DNA of 64,000 nt from Kordiimonas sp. SCSIO 12610 (GCF_024398015.1 NZ_CP073747.1:1312501-1376500), one strand, 5' to 3'; shown: positions 27,336 to 37,841, counted from the stretch's first letter. Notes: a model not told the origin generated them from the letters alone. A program made the numbers and translations.

Positions 27336-28676
27336 ATGTCACGTAAATATTTTGGAACTGATGGTATCCGTGGCCGTGTAAACGAAGGCAATTTAACACC
27401 AGAAAAGGCTATGCAGATAGGCCTTGCGGCGGGGCGTGTTTTTACCCGCGGTAGCCATGTGCACCGCGTTGTGATCGGTAAGGATACGCGCCGTTCCGGT
27501 TATATGTTTGAGCCAGCGCTCGCAGCGGGTTTTGTTGCAGCCGGAATGGACGTGGTCCTTGTGGGGCCAATGCCAACCCCAGCGATTGCGATGCTTGTGA
27601 AATCGCTGCGTGCAGATTTAGGGGTGATGATATCCGCAAGCCATAACCCGCATTATGATAACGGCATTAAATTTTTTGGCCCTGATGGGTACAAGCTCTC
27701 TGACGAGCAGGAACTAAGGATCGAGCATTTTATCGATAGTGATAGTTCATCCATTTTACAGGAGCCTGAAAAACTTGGCAAAGCCATGCGCCTTGAGGAT
27801 GAAAAGGGCCGCTATGTAGAGTTCGCGAAAGCAACGGTTCCGGCGGGCGTTACGTTTGACGGCCTGCGTGTCGTTGTGGACTGTGCAAACGGCGCTGCCT
27901 ATAAGGTTGCTCCGACGGTGCTTTGGGAACTCGGCGCAGAAGTTATCCCAATGGGTGTCGAACCTAATGGTTTTAATATTAACCTCGATTGCGGGTCTAC
28001 GCACCCAGAGGCTATGTGTCAGAAAGTGATCGAAACCCGTGCGGACCTTGGTGTCGCGTTGGATGGGGACGCTGATCGTTTGATCCTGTGTGATGAAAAG
28101 GGCCAGATTGTTGACGGTGATCAACTGATGGCACTTATTACCCGTAATTGGAAAAAACGCGGTATTTTGAAGGGTAACGGCCTTGTTGCAACAATTATGT
28201 CGAACCTCGGGTTAGAGCGCCTCCTGGAAAGCGAAGGCATGGTATTGGAACGCACGAAAGTTGGCGACCGATATGTTGTTGAGCGGATGCGCGAAAAAGG
28301 GATGAACGTTGGTGGTGAGCAATCAGGCCATATCGTCCTTAATGATTTTACAACAACAGGGGATGGTTTGATTTCTGCACTTCAGGTCATGACAGAAATT
28401 AAACAATCCGGCCTTAAGGCTTCTGATGTTTGTAATCAGTTTGAACCTGTGCCTCAATTACTCAAAAATGTGCGGTTTAAATCAGGTGATCCGCTGAGCG
28501 CCGATAGTGTTGTGAAGGCTATCGCGGCAGCAGAGAAGAAACTTGAGGGTGTTGGGCGTTTGGTTATCCGCAAATCTGGAACTGAACCTGTTATTCGGGT
28601 GATGGCAGAAGGTGATAATGCAGACCTTGTAACCGAAGTTGTTGACAGCGTTTGCCATGCGATCGAAGCACTATAG
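27336..28676 (+). CDS. glmM: Phosphoglucosamine mutase
   Basis: This enzyme interconverts glucosamine-6-phosphate and glucosamine-1-phosphate on the way to UDP-GlcNAc for peptidoglycan and lipopolysaccharide. The 446-aa length is normal. [12 protein letters not shown] opens the protein; the phosphoserine is in [18 protein letters not shown]; the Mg-binding loop is [11 protein letters not shown]; the sugar-binding loop is GGEQSGHI; and [15 protein letters not shown] binds phosphate. ATG follows AAGAAGG. thiD starts 18 bases downstream. Confidence 0.98.
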   Translation: MSRKYFGTDGIRGRVNEGNLTPEKAMQIGLAAGRVFTRGSHVHRVVIGKDTRRSGYMFEPALAAGFVAAGMDVVLVGPMPTPAIAMLVKSLRADLGVMISASHNPHYDNGIKFFGPDGYKLSDEQELRIEHFIDSDSSSILQEPEKLGKAMRLEDEKGRYVEFAKATVPAGVTFDGLRVVVDCANGAAYKVAPTVLWELGAEVIPMGVEPNGFNINLDCGSTHPEAMCQKVIETRADLGVALDGDADRLILCDEKGQIVDGDQLMALITRNWKKRGILKGNGLVATIMSNLGLERLLESEGMVLERTKVGDRYVVERMREKGMNVGGEQSGHIVLNDFTTTGDGLISALQVMTEIKQSGLKASDVCNQFEPVPQLLKNVRFKSGDPLSADSVVKAIAAAEKKLEGVGRLVIRKSGTEPVIRVMAEGDNADLVTEVVDSVCHAIEAL

Positions 28677-28694
28677 CCAAAAGGGTATGCCTTC

Positions 28695-29486
28695 ATGACA
28701 GGTCGGGTTCTTATTATTGCAGGGTCTGATTCTGGTGGCGGTGCGGGTATTCAGGCTGATATTAAATCGGTGACCATGCTTGGTGGGTACGCATCCACTG
28801 CGATAACGGCCTTGACCGCGCAAAATACACTCGGTGTGCAGGCGGTATTGTCTGTGGATCCCGGTTTTATACGGGCGCAAATGTTATCGGTGCTCGATGA
28901 TATTGGCGCTGATGTTATTAAAACAGGTATGTTGCATGATGCCGTGACAATCGAAACCGTCTTGAAGACGATCGATGAGATTGGCTGGGCTGGTACACTG
29001 GTGGTTGATCCAGTGATGGTTGCAACATCGGGTGACCCGTTATTACAAGAGAGCGCGCTTGAACAGCTAAAAATTCTGATTGGCCGTGCTGACGTTGTTA
29101 CGCCTAATATTCCCGAGGCTCAGTTGCTTACTGGCGCTAACATTTCCGGCGAGGCAGATATGGAACAGGCCGCAGTTGCCCTTCAGCATATCGGCGCTAA
29201 AAATGTAATTTTAAAGGGGGGACATTTGGAAGGCGACGCTGTTGCTGATCTCCTTTTATCTGCTGATCAAAAACAATGGGTGAGGAATGCCAAGCTGCAA
29301 ACACGCCATACTCACGGAACGGGCTGTACGCTTGCCAGTGCAGTTGCTGCTTTCATAGCAAACGGTGAAACAGTCGAAACGGCTTTTACGGGCGCATGTC
29401 AGTTTGTAAAAGAGGCGATAAAGCATGCACCCGAGTTGGGGGTAGGGCATGGACCTCTTGGGCATATGCATGTTAAATCATTGTGA
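28695..29486 (+). CDS. thiD: Hydroxymethylpyrimidine (phosphate) kinase
   Basis: This bifunctional kinase of thiamine synthesis phosphorylates HMP and HMP-phosphate. The 263-aa ribokinase-fold protein begins with VLIIAGSDSGGGAGIQADIKSVTMLGGYASTAITALTAQNT and contains VVDPVMVATSGDPLL, VTPNIPEAQLLTG, VILKGGH and the catalytic HTHGTGCTLASAVAA anion hole/Asp-Gly-Thr-Gly-type region. It probably shares a transcript with glmM upstream and the hydrolase downstream. Confidence 0.96.
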   Translation: MTGRVLIIAGSDSGGGAGIQADIKSVTMLGGYASTAITALTAQNTLGVQAVLSVDPGFIRAQMLSVLDDIGADVIKTGMLHDAVTIETVLKTIDEIGWAGTLVVDPVMVATSGDPLLQESALEQLKILIGRADVVTPNIPEAQLLTGANISGEADMEQAAVALQHIGAKNVILKGGHLEGDAVADLLLSADQKQWVRNAKLQTRHTHGTGCTLASAVAAFIANGETVETAFTGACQFVKEAIKHAPELGVGHGPLGHMHVKSL

Positions 29487-29513
29487 AGTAACGGGCAGTC
29501 ACGGAAAGCCAAA

Positions 29514-30290
29514 GTGGATTTGGGTGTAATGGACTTATTCTATAGAGTACGCGGAGAGGGTGAACCAATCATATTATTGCATGGTTTGTTTGGCTCGCTT
29601 GACAATTTGGGTGCATTAGTGCGCGGCCTAGAGGCTGAGTATAAAGTGATCGTTGTTGATATGCGTAATCATGGTCGAAGCCCGCATGTTGATGAAATGT
29701 CATATAATTTAATGGCTGAAGATGTTCTGCGTGTCTTGGACCGTGAAAATGTTGGAAGTGCTTATGTGTTTGGTCATTCCATGGGCGGAAAGGCCGCGAT
29801 GCAGTTGGCACTTATGGCCCCGGAGCGCGTGAGTAAATTGATTGTAGGCGATATCGCGCCCGTTAAGTATGGGCCAAACCATGGGCGTATTCTCGAAGGA
29901 ATGACAGCAGTGGCCGCCGAAGCGCCAGATAGCAGGAAGGCCGCACAGGAAATTTTAAGCGCGTACGAGCATGAACCCGCGGTTTTAAGTTTCCTTCTAA
30001 CGAACTGGCGTAAGCAGGAAAATGGCGATTGGGGATGGCGGATAAACCTTGAGGCCATCAAATCCCAATACCCCAATATTGCAGCCGGCATGAAAGAGGG
30101 ATCATTCACGGGGCCAACGCTTTTCATCCGCGGTGGAAACTCTGACTATATCACAGCAGATTACAGGGATCAGATATTGTCCTTATTTCCAAAAGCCGAG
30201 GTAAGAACGATTGAAGGCACCGGCCACTGGTTCCATGCTGAAAAGACTGATTTGACCCTCAGAATCATTAAACGATTTATTGAGGTGTAA
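29514..30290 (+). CDS. Alpha/beta-fold hydrolase (YbfF-like esterase)
   Basis: This cytoplasmic hydrolase is 258 aa. EPIILLHGLFGSLDNLGALVRGL gives the oxyanion-hole strand, VVDMRNHGRSPH follows, the nucleophile elbow is GHSMGGKAAMQLAL, and the catalytic His is in EGTGHWFHAEK; an Asp near residue 210 (GGNSDYI) could complete the triad. The start may be the GTG at 29514 or the ATG at 29529. It resembles acyl-esterases related to YbfF; the physiological substrate is unknown. It lies 27 bases after thiD. Confidence 0.85.
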   Translation: MDLGVMDLFYRVRGEGEPIILLHGLFGSLDNLGALVRGLEAEYKVIVVDMRNHGRSPHVDEMSYNLMAEDVLRVLDRENVGSAYVFGHSMGGKAAMQLALMAPERVSKLIVGDIAPVKYGPNHGRILEGMTAVAAEAPDSRKAAQEILSAYEHEPAVLSFLLTNWRKQENGDWGWRINLEAIKSQYPNIAAGMKEGSFTGPTLFIRGGNSDYITADYRDQILSLFPKAEVRTIEGTGHWFHAEKTDLTLRIIKRFIEV

Positions 30291-30318
30291 AATTTTAATC
30301 TTATGGTATGAATAACCC

Positions 30319-31527
30319 ATGTTAAGATTATTCCTCCTTGCTGTTGTTTCATTAGCCGTTTGTAATATATCGGCTTTTCCCGCCCTTTCTGCTGCTTCGA
30401 CCAATGAGCCAGCTAATGAACCAGGTGACAAGTTTGATGCAAAAGTACGTTTGTTCGATACGCATTTCAAAGAACTTTTGACCAAGAATAAAATTCCGGG
30501 CGGGGCTTACGCGATCCTGCGCGGCGGTAAAATTTATAAAATTCAAACCTATGGGCAACGAAAAAAAGGCGAAACGGCAAAAGTCAATGCAGATACTGTT
30601 TTTCGTTGGGCATCGGTTTCGAAAACCTTTGCAGGTGCATTAACGGCTAAACTTGTCGAAGAGAAAAAGCTTGGTTGGAATGAGCCGGTTACCAAATTTG
30701 TGCCCGGGTTTCAGTTAAAGAAACGGGGACATACGTCTGGTGTGCAATTGCGCCACCTTCTTAGCCACAGCGCCGGGATCATTCCCAATGCTTATGACAA
30801 CTATTTGGAAGACGGTTGGAGTGTTGATAAAATAATTCCTCGGTTCAAACGTGTTAACCCCATCTGTTCACCGGGTAATTGTTATGGGTATCAAAATATT
30901 GTTTTCAGTCTTATTGAACCTGCAATTGAGACACGCACAGGTCAGACATACAAAGACTTGATTGAGCAGGAGTTCATAACGCCTTTGAAGATGAAGACGG
31001 CGAGTATCGGCTATGACGGCTTTAAGGCGAGTAGTAATCGTGCGCTCCCACATGTGAAGACTCGACGGGGATGGCGATCGACGAGGGTTACCCCGAACTA
31101 TTACGAGATTGCCCCTGCAGCGGGTGCAAATGGAAGTATCACTGACCTCGCGAAATGGGTCGAGGCACAAATGGTGCATGATGAAAATATATTGCCATTA
31201 AGTGTTGTGAACACCGTCACGAACAAGCGTGTTCGAACGAAGAAAGAGCTTTATAAGCGTGACTGGCGCGATTATTTGGCGGATGCCCATTATGGATATG
31301 GGTGGCGAATTTATGACTTTGGTGATGACACGCTTGTTTTCCACGGTGGCGGTGTGACGGGGTATCGCAGCAATGTGGCTTACGCGCCAGATCATGGTAT
31401 TGGACACGTCATCTTATTGAATGCAGAAACGAGGCTAATCAATGATCTGAGTATTAAATTCTGGTCTGATATGCTTGGCGACCCGAAGAAAACGGTACGG
31501 CTCAAAAAAATTCAACAGGGCAGATAA
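30319..31527 (+). CDS. Serine beta-lactamase-family hydrolase, exported
   Basis: This is a class C beta-lactamase/DD-peptidase-type protein of 402 aa. A signal peptide spans about residues 1-24 (LRLFLLAVVSLAVCNISAFPALSA). The SxxK motif is seen in FRWASVSKTFAGALTA (Ser-Val-Ser-Lys), the YxN motif in GYQNIVFSL, and an HGG triad in VFHGGGVTGYRSNV. The family includes esterases, peptidases and penicillin-binding relatives, so antibiotic resistance should not be assumed. It converges on the EF-hand gene. Confidence 0.85.
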   Translation: MLRLFLLAVVSLAVCNISAFPALSAASTNEPANEPGDKFDAKVRLFDTHFKELLTKNKIPGGAYAILRGGKIYKIQTYGQRKKGETAKVNADTVFRWASVSKTFAGALTAKLVEEKKLGWNEPVTKFVPGFQLKKRGHTSGVQLRHLLSHSAGIIPNAYDNYLEDGWSVDKIIPRFKRVNPICSPGNCYGYQNIVFSLIEPAIETRTGQTYKDLIEQEFITPLKMKTASIGYDGFKASSNRALPHVKTRRGWRSTRVTPNYYEIAPAAGANGSITDLAKWVEAQMVHDENILPLSVVNTVTNKRVRTKKELYKRDWRDYLADAHYGYGWRIYDFGDDTLVFHGGGVTGYRSNVAYAPDHGIGHVILLNAETRLINDLSIKFWSDMLGDPKKTVRLKKIQQGR

Positions 31528-31547
31528 ATGTACCTGATACGATGGAA

Positions 31548-32087
31548 TTAGTTGTCAATATCGTCGATTTTTCCGCCTTCGCGACCACGTTTTTTCTTCT
31601 TGTCTTCTGATCCGCGCGCGCCCAGTCTGCTTCGGTCTGCAAAGGCAGCCAATACGGCTTCTTGTTCATCCAAAATGCAATTGGCGTCGCGGTCGATACC
31701 TTGAAAGCTTCTGTTTGGTATTATCGTAAACTCTGATCGGTCGATACGACCAGAAACATCAGTGTCCGCTGTATCAAACTCGATGAAAACAAATGATTTA
31801 TCTTCGAACGCCGCTAAACGATATTCGCCTTTACGTAACAGCCCATCGTTATTTTTGTCCAAACTGTCAAAAAGTGCGTTACGGCTTTGTAAAACGTCAT
31901 CACACGTAGCAACGCCGTTTCTGTCTGTATCCCAGCTTTTGATCAGGTTTTTATGAATTTGGGCTCTTTGAGCGGGTTCCAACTTTGGTAGTTTGCTCTC
32001 AGGGCCTTTGCTGGCACAGGCTGATAATAACAGTGCTGTGGAGGCCAAAGCCAAAGTTGACATCTTTGCAATGGAAGGTTTGGACAT
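31548..32087 (-). CDS. EF-hand-repeat lipoprotein
   Basis: This is a predicted lipoprotein of 179 aa. A signal sequence and lipobox LLSAC place the modified Cys near residue 24 and a periplasmic or outer-membrane location. Four EF-hand-like loops follow: DTDRNGVAT, DKNNDGLLRKGE, DTDVSGRIDRSE and DRDANCILDEQE, the last missing the usual central Gly. The C-terminus is highly charged (GSEDKKKKRGREGGKIDDIDN). An in-frame GTG 12 bases upstream (32099) is an alternative start; neither has a strong ribosome-binding site. Calcium binding is likely but untested; the role is unknown. Confidence 0.8.
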   Translation of the reverse strand: MSKPSIAKMSTLALASTALLLSACASKGPESKLPKLEPAQRAQIHKNLIKSWDTDRNGVATCDDVLQSRNALFDSLDKNNDGLLRKGEYRLAAFEDKSFVFIEFDTADTDVSGRIDRSEFTIIPNRSFQGIDRDANCILDEQEAVLAAFADRSRLGARGSEDKKKKRGREGGKIDDIDN

Positions 32088-32221
32088 TCTTTTTTCCACT
32101 CATCATTTCTTACGTGATACGTACCAGATCAAAACTTCATTCGCTAGTTTTTCTCATCAAACTGTTTCTGAAAAGTAGTTTTTGTATCGTATCAATTCAC
32201 ATATGTGTCAGAATATTATCC

Positions 32222-32357
32222 TTGACTCTCCTCCAAGTTTCTATAAATGTCGCCCTCGGTACTTCCCCCGACTGGGAAGCGGCTGTCTGTGAGGTCAGCA
32301 TGAACAATTGGGACACGCCTCCCCAACGAGGTGCAACTATCTGTAAGGGTAGAGAAA
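32222..32357 (+). ncRNA. Candidate SerC leader RNA controlling serC-serA
   Basis: Three short hairpins, each with a 6-base loop, occur in order before serC: CTTCCC/GGGAAG (32262-32279), CGCCTC/GAGGTG (32316-32333) and CTATC/GGTAG (32337-32352). The last one encloses the AAGGG ribosome-binding site of serC. A regulatory leader whose final stem covers the serC ribosome-binding site is the description I know for the alphaproteobacterial SerC leader. A TTGACT (32222) and TATAAA (32242) pair could be the promoter, but the 14-base spacer is short. The class assignment is from memory and needs a covariance search. Confidence 0.55.
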
Positions 32358-33509
32358 ATGGAAAGACCTGCTAAGGCGCCTTTACGTCCGGAATTTAGTT
32401 CTGGGCCATGCGCAAAACGTCCGGGATGGAACTCGGATGCTCTTGAAAACGCTCTTTTAGGACGTTCACATCGCTCAAAGCCTGGTAAAGCAAAGCTTCA
32501 GGAAGCGATAGATAAAACCCGTAAAATTTTGAAAGTTCCTGCTGATTATAAAATCGGCATTGTGCCCGCATCCGACACAGGTGCCGTTGAAATGGCGCTT
32601 TGGTCCATGCTTGGTGCCCGCGGCGTTGATATGGTCGCGTGGGAGAGTTTTGGCAAGGGCTGGATAACTGATGTTGTCAAGCAATTGCAGATAGAGGATG
32701 TCCGCATTCTGGAAGCTGGTTACGGCCATTTACCTACTCTTGCTCATATTGATACAGACCGCGATGTAGTCTTTACATGGAACGGAACAACGTCAGGCGT
32801 TAAGGTTCCAAATGCTGATTGGATTAAGGAAGACCGCGAAGGTTTGACAATCTGTGACGCAACATCCGCTGCCTTTGCGATGGACTTACCGTTTGAGAAA
32901 CTGGATGTCGTGACCTACAGCTGGCAAAAAGTTCTAGGCGGTGAGGCCGCACACGGCGTGCTGATATTATCACCGCGTGCTGTCGAGCGCCTCGAAAGCT
33001 ATACACCACCATGGCCTCTACCGAAGATTTTCCGTCTGACGAAAGGTGGTAAACTGATCGAAGGCATATTCACTGGTGCCACAATCAATACGCCGTCAAT
33101 GCTATGTGTTGAAGATTATCTTGATGCCCTAAACTGGGCTGATAGTGAAGGCGGCCTTGATAGCTTGATCGCTCGTTCTGAGGCTAACCTTAAGGTTCTT
33201 GAAGACTGGGTTGAAAAAACCGACTGGATTGATTTTCTGGCTGTTGAACAATCCACCCGCTCTAATACATCAGTGTGCCTGAAATTTACGGACCCATGGC
33301 TTGATACACTTGATGAAGACGCACAGGCCGCTGTTCCGAAGAAAGTTGCAAGCCTTCTGGATGCCGAAGGTGTCGCATATGATATCGGGGCTTACCGTGA
33401 TGCACCTCCGGGGCTTCGTATATGGGCAGGTGCAACCGTTGATGCAAGCGATCTTGAATTGCTGACACATTGGTTCGATTGGGCATATGCAAGCGTGAAA
33501 TCCGCTTAG
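32358..33509 (+). CDS. serC: Phosphoserine aminotransferase
   Basis: This PLP enzyme converts 3-phosphohydroxypyruvate to phosphoserine. The 383-aa protein starts at the ATG at 32358 (AAGGG upstream) rather than an upstream [20 protein letters not shown] opens the protein; the PLP lysine is in [40 protein letters not shown] and [15 protein letters not shown] contribute to the cofactor site. This longer SerC subtype is the one typical of alphaproteobacteria. serA follows after 94 bases, giving a serine operon. Confidence 0.95.
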   Translation: MERPAKAPLRPEFSSGPCAKRPGWNSDALENALLGRSHRSKPGKAKLQEAIDKTRKILKVPADYKIGIVPASDTGAVEMALWSMLGARGVDMVAWESFGKGWITDVVKQLQIEDVRILEAGYGHLPTLAHIDTDRDVVFTWNGTTSGVKVPNADWIKEDREGLTICDATSAAFAMDLPFEKLDVVTYSWQKVLGGEAAHGVLILSPRAVERLESYTPPWPLPKIFRLTKGGKLIEGIFTGATINTPSMLCVEDYLDALNWADSEGGLDSLIARSEANLKVLEDWVEKTDWIDFLAVEQSTRSNTSVCLKFTDPWLDTLDEDAQAAVPKKVASLLDAEGVAYDIGAYRDAPPGLRIWAGATVDASDLELLTHWFDWAYASVKSA

Positions 33510-33603
33510 GGTTATTATCCCAAATATACCGAGTGAACATTATATCAAATACAGGGAGCATTCAGTGCTCCCACCTATTCCATTTTAATGAAAGGACGAG
33601 ATC

Positions 33604-35193
33604 ATGCCAAAGGTATTGATTTCAGATAAGATGAGCCCGCTTGCGGAGCAAACGTTTAAAGACCGCGGTGTTGAGGTAGACTTTAAACCAGGTCTAACGA
33701 AAGAAGAATTGATCGAAATTATCGGTGATTATGATGGTCTTGCCATTCGTTCGAGCACCAAGGTTACGCCAAATGTATTGAAAGCTGCCAAGAATTTGAA
33801 GGTTATCGGCCGCGCAGGGATTGGTGTTGATAATATCGATGTTGCCGCAGCAACCAATTCCGGTGTTGTAGTGATGAATACCCCGTTTGGTAACTCAATC
33901 ACGACGGCCGAACACGCCATTGCAATGGTTATGGCGCTCGCTCGTCAAATCCCGCAGGCAAATGCTTCTACCCACGAAGGGAAGTGGGAAAAGTCTAAAT
34001 TCATGGGTGTGGAAATAACCGGCAAAACCCTAGGGCTTATTGGTTGCGGTAATATTGGCTCTATTGTTGCCGAGCGCGCACTTGGCCTGAAAATGAAAGT
34101 CCTTGCTTACGATCCATTTTTGTCTACTGAACGCGCGAGCGATATGGGCATAACCAAAGTGGAATTGGATGAACTGTTTGCGAAAGTTGACTTTATTTCA
34201 CTGCACACGCCGCTTACGGATCAGACCCGCAACATTGTGGATGCTGATGCTCTGGCAAGAATGAAGGATGGGGTTCGTATTGTTAACTGCGCGCGCGGTG
34301 GTTTGATTGACGAAGCCGCGCTTAAGGATGCGCTTGATAGCGGCAAGGTCGCTGGCGCCGCCCTCGATGTATTTGCTGAGGAACCAGCCAAAGAAAATCC
34401 GCTCTTTGGTCATGCCAATCTTATTTGTACACCGCACCTTGGTGCATCAACCTCGGAAGCACAGGTGAATGTTGCCCTGCAGGTTGCTGAACAAATGGCG
34501 GAGTATTTATTAACTGGCGGTGTTACAAATTCCCTCAATATGCCGTCTATTACGGCGGAAGAAGCACCGAAGTTAACGCCCTATATGAAACTGGCTGAAC
34601 AGATTGGTGGTTTCGCAGGTCAATTGACCGAAAATGGTCTGAAGCGTGTCGTTGTAGAATACGAGGGGCATGTTGCAGAATTGAATACCAAGCCTCTGAC
34701 TGCTGTTGTGCTTGAAGGTCTGATGTCGCCCTTGATGAGCAGCGTGAATATGGTCAATGCGCCTGTGATCGCGAAAGAGCGCAACATTCAGGTGACAGAG
34801 GTAAAGCATGACCGGGAAGGTGACTATCATACGCTGATTCGCTTAACTGTTGAGACAGAGCGCGGTGAACGCACGATATCAGGCACGCTGTTCGCAAATA
34901 AGTTACCACGAATCGTGGAAATTCACGGTGTTCGTATGGAGGCAGAATTATCTGAGCATATGCTCTATGTGGTAAATGACGACAAGCCCGGTTTCATTGG
35001 GGCTTTGGGCTCTCTTGTAGGCTATAACGGTGTTAACGTTGCTACATTTGCGCTTGGTCGCCGTGTTGAAGGTGAAGAAGCTGTTGCCTTAATTGCTGTT
35101 GATCAACCAATAAAAGATATTGTGCTTGACCAAGTGGCCGCTCTCGCTCATGTACGTCAGGCAAAAAGGTTGACTTTCTCCAAGACTGATTAG
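33604..35193 (+). CDS. serA: D-3-phosphoglycerate dehydrogenase
   Basis: This enzyme oxidises 3-phosphoglycerate to 3-phosphohydroxypyruvate, the first step of serine synthesis. The 529 aa indicate the long form: catalytic and NAD domains to about residue 315 ([20 protein letters not shown] nucleotide loop; [36 protein letters not shown] with the catalytic His), then an allosteric-substrate-binding domain and a C-terminal ACT domain ([33 protein letters not shown]) that likely senses serine. ATG follows GAAAGGACGAG. Confidence 0.97.
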   Translation: MPKVLISDKMSPLAEQTFKDRGVEVDFKPGLTKEELIEIIGDYDGLAIRSSTKVTPNVLKAAKNLKVIGRAGIGVDNIDVAAATNSGVVVMNTPFGNSITTAEHAIAMVMALARQIPQANASTHEGKWEKSKFMGVEITGKTLGLIGCGNIGSIVAERALGLKMKVLAYDPFLSTERASDMGITKVELDELFAKVDFISLHTPLTDQTRNIVDADALARMKDGVRIVNCARGGLIDEAALKDALDSGKVAGAALDVFAEEPAKENPLFGHANLICTPHLGASTSEAQVNVALQVAEQMAEYLLTGGVTNSLNMPSITAEEAPKLTPYMKLAEQIGGFAGQLTENGLKRVVVEYEGHVAELNTKPLTAVVLEGLMSPLMSSVNMVNAPVIAKERNIQVTEVKHDREGDYHTLIRLTVETERGERTISGTLFANKLPRIVEIHGVRMEAELSEHMLYVVNDDKPGFIGALGSLVGYNGVNVATFALGRRVEGEEAVALIAVDQPIKDIVLDQVAALAHVRQAKRLTFSKTD

Positions 35194-35244
35194 GTCTGCG
35201 TTAGTCGGCCAACGACGACAAACAGCATAAGGAGTGGACCAATC

Positions 35245-36459
35245 ATGACTGGTCCTGTGGATAATACCGCAAAAAATATGGCTGGGCGTGTAAGCGCCCG
35301 CCAACAGGTTAGTAAAAATTACGCAAAGCAGGCTTTGTTGCCTGAAGGCTTTCGCGATCAGATCGGCGAACATGCCGAGCAGGAAGCACATCTGGTTCGC
35401 CAGCTTGTTGATACTTTCCTAAGTCATGGATACGACCGTGTTTCACCGCCACTTGTTGAATATGAAGATAGCTTGTTGGCTGGACCGGGCGCGCTGAAGG
35501 GGGCGCAGATGTTCCGCCTGATGGATGCAGATACGCAGCGTATGATGGCGCTTAGGGCTGATATGACGGTCCAGATATCACGGCTGGCTGCAACCCGCCT
35601 GTCGACAAGCCCAAGGCCGCTTCGACTTGCTTATGCTGGTAGTGTGTTACGTACAAAAGGCAGCCAAATCAGGCCGACACGCCAGTTCTATCAAGCTGGT
35701 TTTGAACTGATAGGAAGTGATAGTGTCGCCGCAGAGGTTGAAGTTATTGCGCTTGCTTGCGAGGCGCTGGCCTCCGTTGGGCTAAACAAGCTAAGTGTTG
35801 ATATAACGCTTGCCCCGATGATTGCAGATATCCTTGCCTATCTCGATGTTGATGAAGCATTGCAGGATAGCGTGATTGAAGCGTTGGACGTGAAAGATAT
35901 AAGTGCCTTTCAAAGCCTACCTGACGAACAGCGTAGTGTTTTTGAGGTTCTTCTCGGTGCTGCTGGTCCCGCAGAAACATCAATTGAAATTTTGAAAGGC
36001 CTGAACCTGTCGGGACGCGCGGGTAGTTTGATCAAACGCGTTGAGGAAATGCTGGCTGTTCTCTCAAGAAGAGTTCCGGATGTATCCGTTACACTTGATC
36101 CGTGCGAGAGTAAGGGGTTTGAGTATAAAACAGGCATTGGTTTCGCAATTTTTGCGGAAGGCGGAACGAGCGAAATTGGCCGCGGCGGTCACTATGATGT
36201 AAGTTACCCCGATGGTTCTACGGAACCAGCAACAGGCTTTTCTGTGTATCTTGATAGCTTACTTGCCATGCTTCCAGCGTCAAATCAGGTCAAAAAAATC
36301 TATTTGCCTGCCGGGACACAGCAAAATGTTGCAGTGGATTTACGTAGAAACAACTGGCGGACCATTCAGGGCTTGACAGAAGGCGAAGATAGTATCAAAG
36401 AAGCGCGTCGATTAAACTGTAGTCATGCATTGATTGCAGGCGAAATTGAGGCTATTTAA
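35245..36459 (+). CDS. hisZ: ATP phosphoribosyltransferase regulatory subunit
   Basis: This catalytically inactive HisRS-like protein activates the short form of HisG in histidine synthesis. It is 404 aa, with QALLPEGFRDQIGEHAEQEAHLVRQL, VSPPLVEYEDSLLAG, the motif-2-like MMALRADMTVQISRLAATRL and FYQAGFELIGS. The C-terminal domain ends ARRLNCSHALIAG. hisG is not adjacent. Its placement between serA and purA is typical of alphaproteobacteria. Start: ATG after AAGGAG. Confidence 0.92.
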   Translation: MTGPVDNTAKNMAGRVSARQQVSKNYAKQALLPEGFRDQIGEHAEQEAHLVRQLVDTFLSHGYDRVSPPLVEYEDSLLAGPGALKGAQMFRLMDADTQRMMALRADMTVQISRLAATRLSTSPRPLRLAYAGSVLRTKGSQIRPTRQFYQAGFELIGSDSVAAEVEVIALACEALASVGLNKLSVDITLAPMIADILAYLDVDEALQDSVIEALDVKDISAFQSLPDEQRSVFEVLLGAAGPAETSIEILKGLNLSGRAGSLIKRVEEMLAVLSRRVPDVSVTLDPCESKGFEYKTGIGFAIFAEGGTSEIGRGGHYDVSYPDGSTEPATGFSVYLDSLLAMLPASNQVKKIYLPAGTQQNVAVDLRRNNWRTIQGLTEGEDSIKEARRLNCSHALIAGEIEAI

Positions 36460-36471
36460 ACAGGCTGTTGT

Positions 36472-36492
36472 GTGTATCCACAATTGATACAC
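36472..36492. repeat. Inverted repeat in the hisZ-purA gap
   Basis: GTGTATC, 7 bases, GATACAC: a perfect 7-base-pair dyad starting 28 bases before the purA ATG. It could be an operator or an mRNA hairpin; no T-run follows. Confidence 0.55.
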
Positions 36493-36519
36493 TGAAATCC
36501 TATACAAAGGGGATATCTC

Positions 36520-37812
36520 ATGGGCAACGTAGTTGTCATCGGTTCACAATGGGGCGATGAAGGTAAAGGTAAAATCGTTGATTGGCTTTCAGAGCGTGCT
36601 GACGTTGTTGTACGTTTTCAGGGCGGTCATAATGCGGGTCATACACTCGTTATCGATGGAACGGTTTACAAGCTCTCTCTTTTGCCGTCTGGAATTGTGC
36701 GCGGCGGTAAAACCAGTGTTATTGGAAACGGTGTAGTCATTGACCCTTGGGCATTATTGTCTGAAATGGATACCTTGCGCGGGCAGGATGTTGAAATTAC
36801 TCCTGAAACGCTACAGATTGCAGCCAATGCAACGCTGATTATGCCGTATCACCGTGAACTTGATGCGTTGCGTGAAGACGCTTCTAAAGGTGTAAAAATC
36901 GGAACAACACGCCGGGGTATTGGCCCTGCTTACGAAGATAAGGTCGGCCGCCGTGCGGTTCGTGTGTGTGATTTACATTCCCGTGAACTTGTTGAAGCCC
37001 GCCTTGAGGTTGCGCTTACGCATCATAATGCGCTGCGCCGCGGCCTCGGTGAAGCAGAAATAAACGGTAAGGAAATTGCCGATGATTTGATGCAGCTGGC
37101 AGATAAAATTCTTCCATATGTTACGAATGTATGGAGCACGCTTGAAAAGGCGGAAGAAAGTGACCAGCGTATCCTGTTTGAAGGTGCGCAGGGTGCACTT
37201 CTTGATGTTGACCATGGAACATACCCTTTTGTGACTTCTTCAAACACCATTGCAGGCCAGGCCGCTGGTGGTAGCGGTATGGGCCCCGCTAGCCTTGATT
37301 ATGTTCTTGGCATTACAAAGGCCTATACAACACGTGTTGGGTCTGGGCCTTTCCCGACTGAGCAGGAAAATGAAATTGGCCAGTATCTTGGTGAAAAAGG
37401 CCATGAATTTGGAACCGTGACTGGACGTTCTCGTCGTTGTGGTTGGTTTGATGCTGTGCTTGTTCGCCAAACATTAGCGATCAGCGGAGTGACGGGCATT
37501 GCGCTTACGAAACTTGACGTGCTTGACGGCCTTGAAGAATTGAAAGTTTGTGTTGGTTATAAACACAAAGGCGAAGTGATTGATTATCTTCCCTACGGAA
37601 TGGAAGATCAAGCGAACGTTGAGCCAGTTTATGAAACACTGGAAGGCTGGAGCGAGAGCACATTTGGTGCTCGGTCGTGGGCGGACCTGCCAGCGACAGC
37701 TGTTAAATATATCAGACGTATTGAAGAACTGATTGGCGTGCCTGTTGCGATGTTGTCAACAAGCCCTGAGCGGGATGACACAATTCTGGTGCGTGACCCA
37801 TTTAAAGACTAA
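36520..37812 (+). CDS. purA: Adenylosuccinate synthetase
   Basis: This GTP-dependent enzyme condenses IMP and aspartate in AMP synthesis. The 430-aa length is standard. [20 protein letters not shown] is the N-terminal P-loop-like motif with the catalytic Asp, [10 protein letters not shown] contains the conserved His, and [36 protein letters not shown] and [13 protein letters not shown] are further signatures. It is followed by a terminator. Confidence 0.98.
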   Translation: MGNVVVIGSQWGDEGKGKIVDWLSERADVVVRFQGGHNAGHTLVIDGTVYKLSLLPSGIVRGGKTSVIGNGVVIDPWALLSEMDTLRGQDVEITPETLQIAANATLIMPYHRELDALREDASKGVKIGTTRRGIGPAYEDKVGRRAVRVCDLHSRELVEARLEVALTHHNALRRGLGEAEINGKEIADDLMQLADKILPYVTNVWSTLEKAEESDQRILFEGAQGALLDVDHGTYPFVTSSNTIAGQAAGGSGMGPASLDYVLGITKAYTTRVGSGPFPTEQENEIGQYLGEKGHEFGTVTGRSRRCGWFDAVLVRQTLAISGVTGIALTKLDVLDGLEELKVCVGYKHKGEVIDYLPYGMEDQANVEPVYETLEGWSESTFGARSWADLPATAVKYIRRIEELIGVPVAMLSTSPERDDTILVRDPFKD

Positions 37813-37841
37813 ATACAAAGACTTAGCGAAGTTTACAATCG

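Noticed and set aside
30319-31527. Reading the serine hydrolase as an antibiotic-resistance beta-lactamase.
   Set aside because: The motifs are shared with esterases and DD-peptidases; nothing in the context indicates resistance.
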